Below are positions 5,419 through 7,220 of a stretch of 7,220 bases of DNA, piece after piece. Origin of the DNA: Pseudomonadota bacterium (GTDB lineage: Bacteria; Pseudomonadota; Alphaproteobacteria; Rhizobiales; Rhizobiaceae). The translations under genes and the position numbers were made by a program. The notes under the pieces were generated by a model. The model was not told the DNA's origin. It saw nothing but the letters and a program-made list of their open reading frames with translations, and made no database searches. Numbering within the stretch: position 1 is the first letter of the stretch; every line of letters begins with the position of its first letter. The stretch spans positions 1 to 7,220 of the forward strand of contig JAEWFU010000233.1 of the NCBI GenBank assembly GCA_023388675.1, written 5' to 3'.

Positions 5419-6776
5419 ACATCCAGCCTACCGCGCAGCCCTCGAATCTCTTCTACCAGTCTCGCCAGCGGCGGCCGCTGGCCGGCGAAGCGCGCGGCAT
5501 CTACATCTGGGACGCCGACGGCCGCCGCTATATCGACGGCTCGAGCGGCGCGATGGTTTCCAACATCGGCCATCACAACGAGCGGGTGCTGGATGCCATG
5601 CGCGCGCAGATGGCAAAGGCGACCTTCGCCTACCGCCTGCATTTCGAGAACGAGCCGGCTGAAAAGCTTGCTCGCCTGACCGCATCGAAGATGCCGGAGG
5701 GGCTGGACCGCGTGTTTTTCGTCTCGGGCGGTTCCGAGGCGGTCGAGAGTGCAATCAAGCTGGCGCGGCAATACGCAGTGGCGGTCGGGCAGGGCAGCCG
5801 CTGGAAGGTCATCTCGCGCTATCCATCCTATCATGGTTCGACGCTCGGTGCCGTGGCGTTGACGGGCATGGAGTCGATGAGCCGCCCGTTCGAGCCGATG
5901 CTCCGGCAGATGCCCAAGGTGCCTGCGCCCACCTGCTATCTCGACCGCGACGAACTGACGATGGAAGAGCGCGGCCTGCGCTATGCGGAGATGCTGCGCG
6001 AGGAAATCGAGCGGCAAGGGCCGGAAACTGTCCTTGGCTTCATCATGGAGCCTGTCGGCGGGGCATCTACGGGAGCTCTCGTTGCGCCGGACAGCTATTA
6101 CCGGCGCGTTGCCGAAATCTGCCGCGAATACGGCATCCTGCTCATCCTCGACGAGGTCATGACCGGGGCGGGGCGAACGGGCGCGTTTCTCGCGGCCGAG
6201 CATTGGGGCCTCAAGCCCGACATCATGGCCCTGTCCAAGGGGTTCGCAGCCGGCTACGCGCCGCTCGGTGCCATGGTCGCGCACCGCGACATCGTGGAGC
6301 CGGTGCTTTCGTCGGGCGGGTTCATCCACGGCTATACCTATGCGGGTAATCCACTGGCCTGTGCCGCCGGCCTCGCTGTTCTGGAAGAAGTGGACCGGCT
6401 AGATTTGTGCGCGAATGCGCACGAGATGGGCGAGGTTCTGAAGGCGGAACTCACGGGCCTCAAGGCGCGCTATCCCTTCATAGGCGATGTGCGCGGCAAG
6501 GGGTTGTTGCTGGCTTTCGAGCTCGTTTCGGACAACGAAACGTTGGTGCCGTTGCCAAAGGAAATCGACGCGCACGTACACCTCGTCGAGGAAGCCTATT
6601 CGCGTGGCCTCATCATCTATTCGCGGCGGACGCGAGGCGGCCTTGAAGGCGACCACTTCATGGTCTGCCCGCCGCTTATCATCAACCGCGAGCAGATCGG
6701 CGAGATCATGCAGGTGCTGACCGCCAGTCTCGACGCCTTTGCCGACCGGTTCGGCCTGCCGCGCGGGAACCGCTGA
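5415..6776 (+). CDS. Class III PLP-dependent aminotransferase (omega/beta-amino acid type)
   Basis: This 453-residue, complete fold-type I aminotransferase is of class III. It should transfer an amino group from an omega-, beta- or similar amine donor to a keto acid in the cytoplasm. Visible motifs are GIYIWDADGRRYIDGSSG (28-45), the phosphate-cup SGGSEAVESAIKLARQY (104-120), YHGSTLGAVALTG (139-151), MEPVGG (211-216), DEVMTGAGRTG with cofactor-binding Asp246 (246-256), the Schiff-base lysine Lys275 in MALSKGFAAGYAPLGA, and YTYAGNPLACAAG (307-319). The C-terminal segment GGLEGDHFMVCPPLIINREQ resembles the 'GDH....PPL/FI' ending common in omega-aminotransferases. Nothing essential is missing. 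The ATG overlaps the ATPase stop by 4 bases (ATGA), with AGGGAAG at 5401-5407 as ribosome-binding site. The BKACE gene starts 2 bases after its stop. Exact substrate cannot be read from sequence. Its place between an importer and a beta-keto acid cleavage enzyme suggests a beta-amino acid donor (inference). Confidence 0.94.
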   Translation: MNIQPTAQPSNLFYQSRQRRPLAGEARGIYIWDADGRRYIDGSSGAMVSNIGHHNERVLDAMRAQMAKATFAYRLHFENEPAEKLARLTASKMPEGLDRVFFVSGGSEAVESAIKLARQYAVAVGQGSRWKVISRYPSYHGSTLGAVALTGMESMSRPFEPMLRQMPKVPAPTCYLDRDELTMEERGLRYAEMLREEIERQGPETVLGFIMEPVGGASTGALVAPDSYYRRVAEICREYGILLILDEVMTGAGRTGAFLAAEHWGLKPDIMALSKGFAAGYAPLGAMVAHRDIVEPVLSSGGFIHGYTYAGNPLACAAGLAVLEEVDRLDLCANAHEMGEVLKAELTGLKARYPFIGDVRGKGLLLAFELVSDNETLVPLPKEIDAHVHLVEEAYSRGLIIYSRRTRGGLEGDHFMVCPPLIINREQIGEIMQVLTASLDAFADRFGLPRGNR

Positions 6777-6778
6777 TC

Positions 6779-7220
6779 GTGGCCGAGAGCGTTATCCTGA
6801 CCTGTGCGCTCACGGGTTCGATCCACACGCCGACGATGAGCCCGCATCTGCCCGTCACGGCAGATCAGATTGTGGAGCAGGCAGTCGCCGCGGCGGAAGC
6901 CGGCGCATCCATTCTTCACCTGCATGCGCGGGATCCGCTGACAGGAAGGCCGAGTGCTGAGGTCGAGGATTTCATGGGTTTCCTGCCGCGCATCCGGCAG
7001 CAGACCGACGCGGTGGTCAACATCTCGACCGGCGGCTCTTCCCAGATGAGTCTCGACGAGCGTCTCGCGCCTGCGTTGGTGGCGCAACCCGAGATGTGCT
7101 CGCTGAACATGGGGTCGATGAATTTCGGCATCTTTCCGCTGGCTCTGCGGCATGCCGACTGGAAACACGACTGGGAGCCGGGCTTCCTCGAGGCGACGCG
7201 CGACGTTGTCTTCAAGAACA
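6779..7220 (+). CDS. BKACE / DUF849 beta-keto acid cleavage enzyme, N-terminal half (runs off right edge)
   Basis: The frame opens at GTG 6779-6781, two bases after the aminotransferase stop, and continues to the window edge for 147 codons; the family is usually about 270-315 residues. The sequence starts MAESVILTCALTGSIHTP, then SPHLPVTADQIVEQAVAAAEAG. ASILHLHARDPLTGRPS follows, carrying the metal-binding HxH pair (His47 and His49) at the end of a TIM-barrel strand. Later come VVNISTGGSSQMSLDERLAP (80-98), the 'STGG' active-site strand, and PEMCSLNMGSMNFG (104-117). These are hallmarks of the BKACE family, founded on 3-keto-5-aminohexanoate cleavage enzyme, which turns a beta-keto acid plus acetyl-CoA into acetoacetate plus an acyl-CoA. 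The position after the 'TG' near residue 14 is Ser. As I recall, the lysine-fermentation enzyme has an acidic residue there to hold the substrate amine, so a different substrate is likely. The third metal ligand would lie beyond the edge. GGGA at 6765-6768 is a plausible ribosome-binding site. Confidence 0.92.
   Translation, partial: MAESVILTCALTGSIHTPTMSPHLPVTADQIVEQAVAAAEAGASILHLHARDPLTGRPSAEVEDFMGFLPRIRQQTDAVVNISTGGSSQMSLDERLAPALVAQPEMCSLNMGSMNFGIFPLALRHADWKHDWEPGFLEATRDVVFKN

Noticed and set aside
4297..6329. Two long minus-strand open frames opposite the ATPase and aminotransferase
   Set aside because: Both are shadows of genes whose catalytic motifs are intact on the plus strand. Their translations show low-complexity Arg/His/Asp composition.
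1..7220. Defence system, mobile element, CRISPR, tRNA or phage content
   Set aside because: Every coding stretch is accounted for by regulators, transporter parts and metabolic enzymes. There are no direct-repeat arrays, transposase motifs or tRNA-like folds that I can see.

Overview
The window is high-GC, tightly packed bacterial DNA. It carries a regulator pair reading left, and a transport-plus-catabolism operon reading right. The Tat-exported polyamine-type binding protein, the LysR/IclR regulators beside an ABC uptake operon, the GTG starts and the codon use all suggest an alphaproteobacterium, probably of the Rhizobiales (Mesorhizobium/Aminobacter-like). That placement is inference from style, not from a marker gene.

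Left part (1-1235, minus strand): the first 59 codons of an IclR-family regulator run off the left edge. Behind it is a complete LysR-family regulator (261-1235). The 81-base gap between them holds an 8-bp inverted repeat. Bases 1236-1379 are the divergent control region between lysR and the operon, with an AT-rich core framed by a perfect 8-bp inverted repeat.

Right part (1380-7220, plus strand): six genes lie in one direction with short gaps or overlaps. They are two PotB/PotC-type permeases, a Tat-dependent PotD-type periplasmic binding protein, a PotA-type ATPase, a class III PLP-dependent aminotransferase, and the first half of a BKACE (DUF849, beta-keto acid cleavage enzyme) gene that runs off the right edge. 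The binding-protein gene is bracketed by two GC-rich stem-loops, one in its leader and one just after its stop codon. These could set its higher expression relative to its neighbours.

How the genes could work together: the transporter would import an amino compound, and the aminotransferase would remove its amino group to give an oxo acid. If that product is a beta-keto acid, the BKACE would condense and cleave it with acetyl-CoA to acetoacetate plus an acyl-CoA. LysR (divergent), and perhaps IclR, would respond to the substrate or an intermediate. The families are clear. The substrate is unknown, and this linked pathway is the most interesting hypothesis here. I see no RNA genes, CRISPR arrays, insertion sequences or phage genes.
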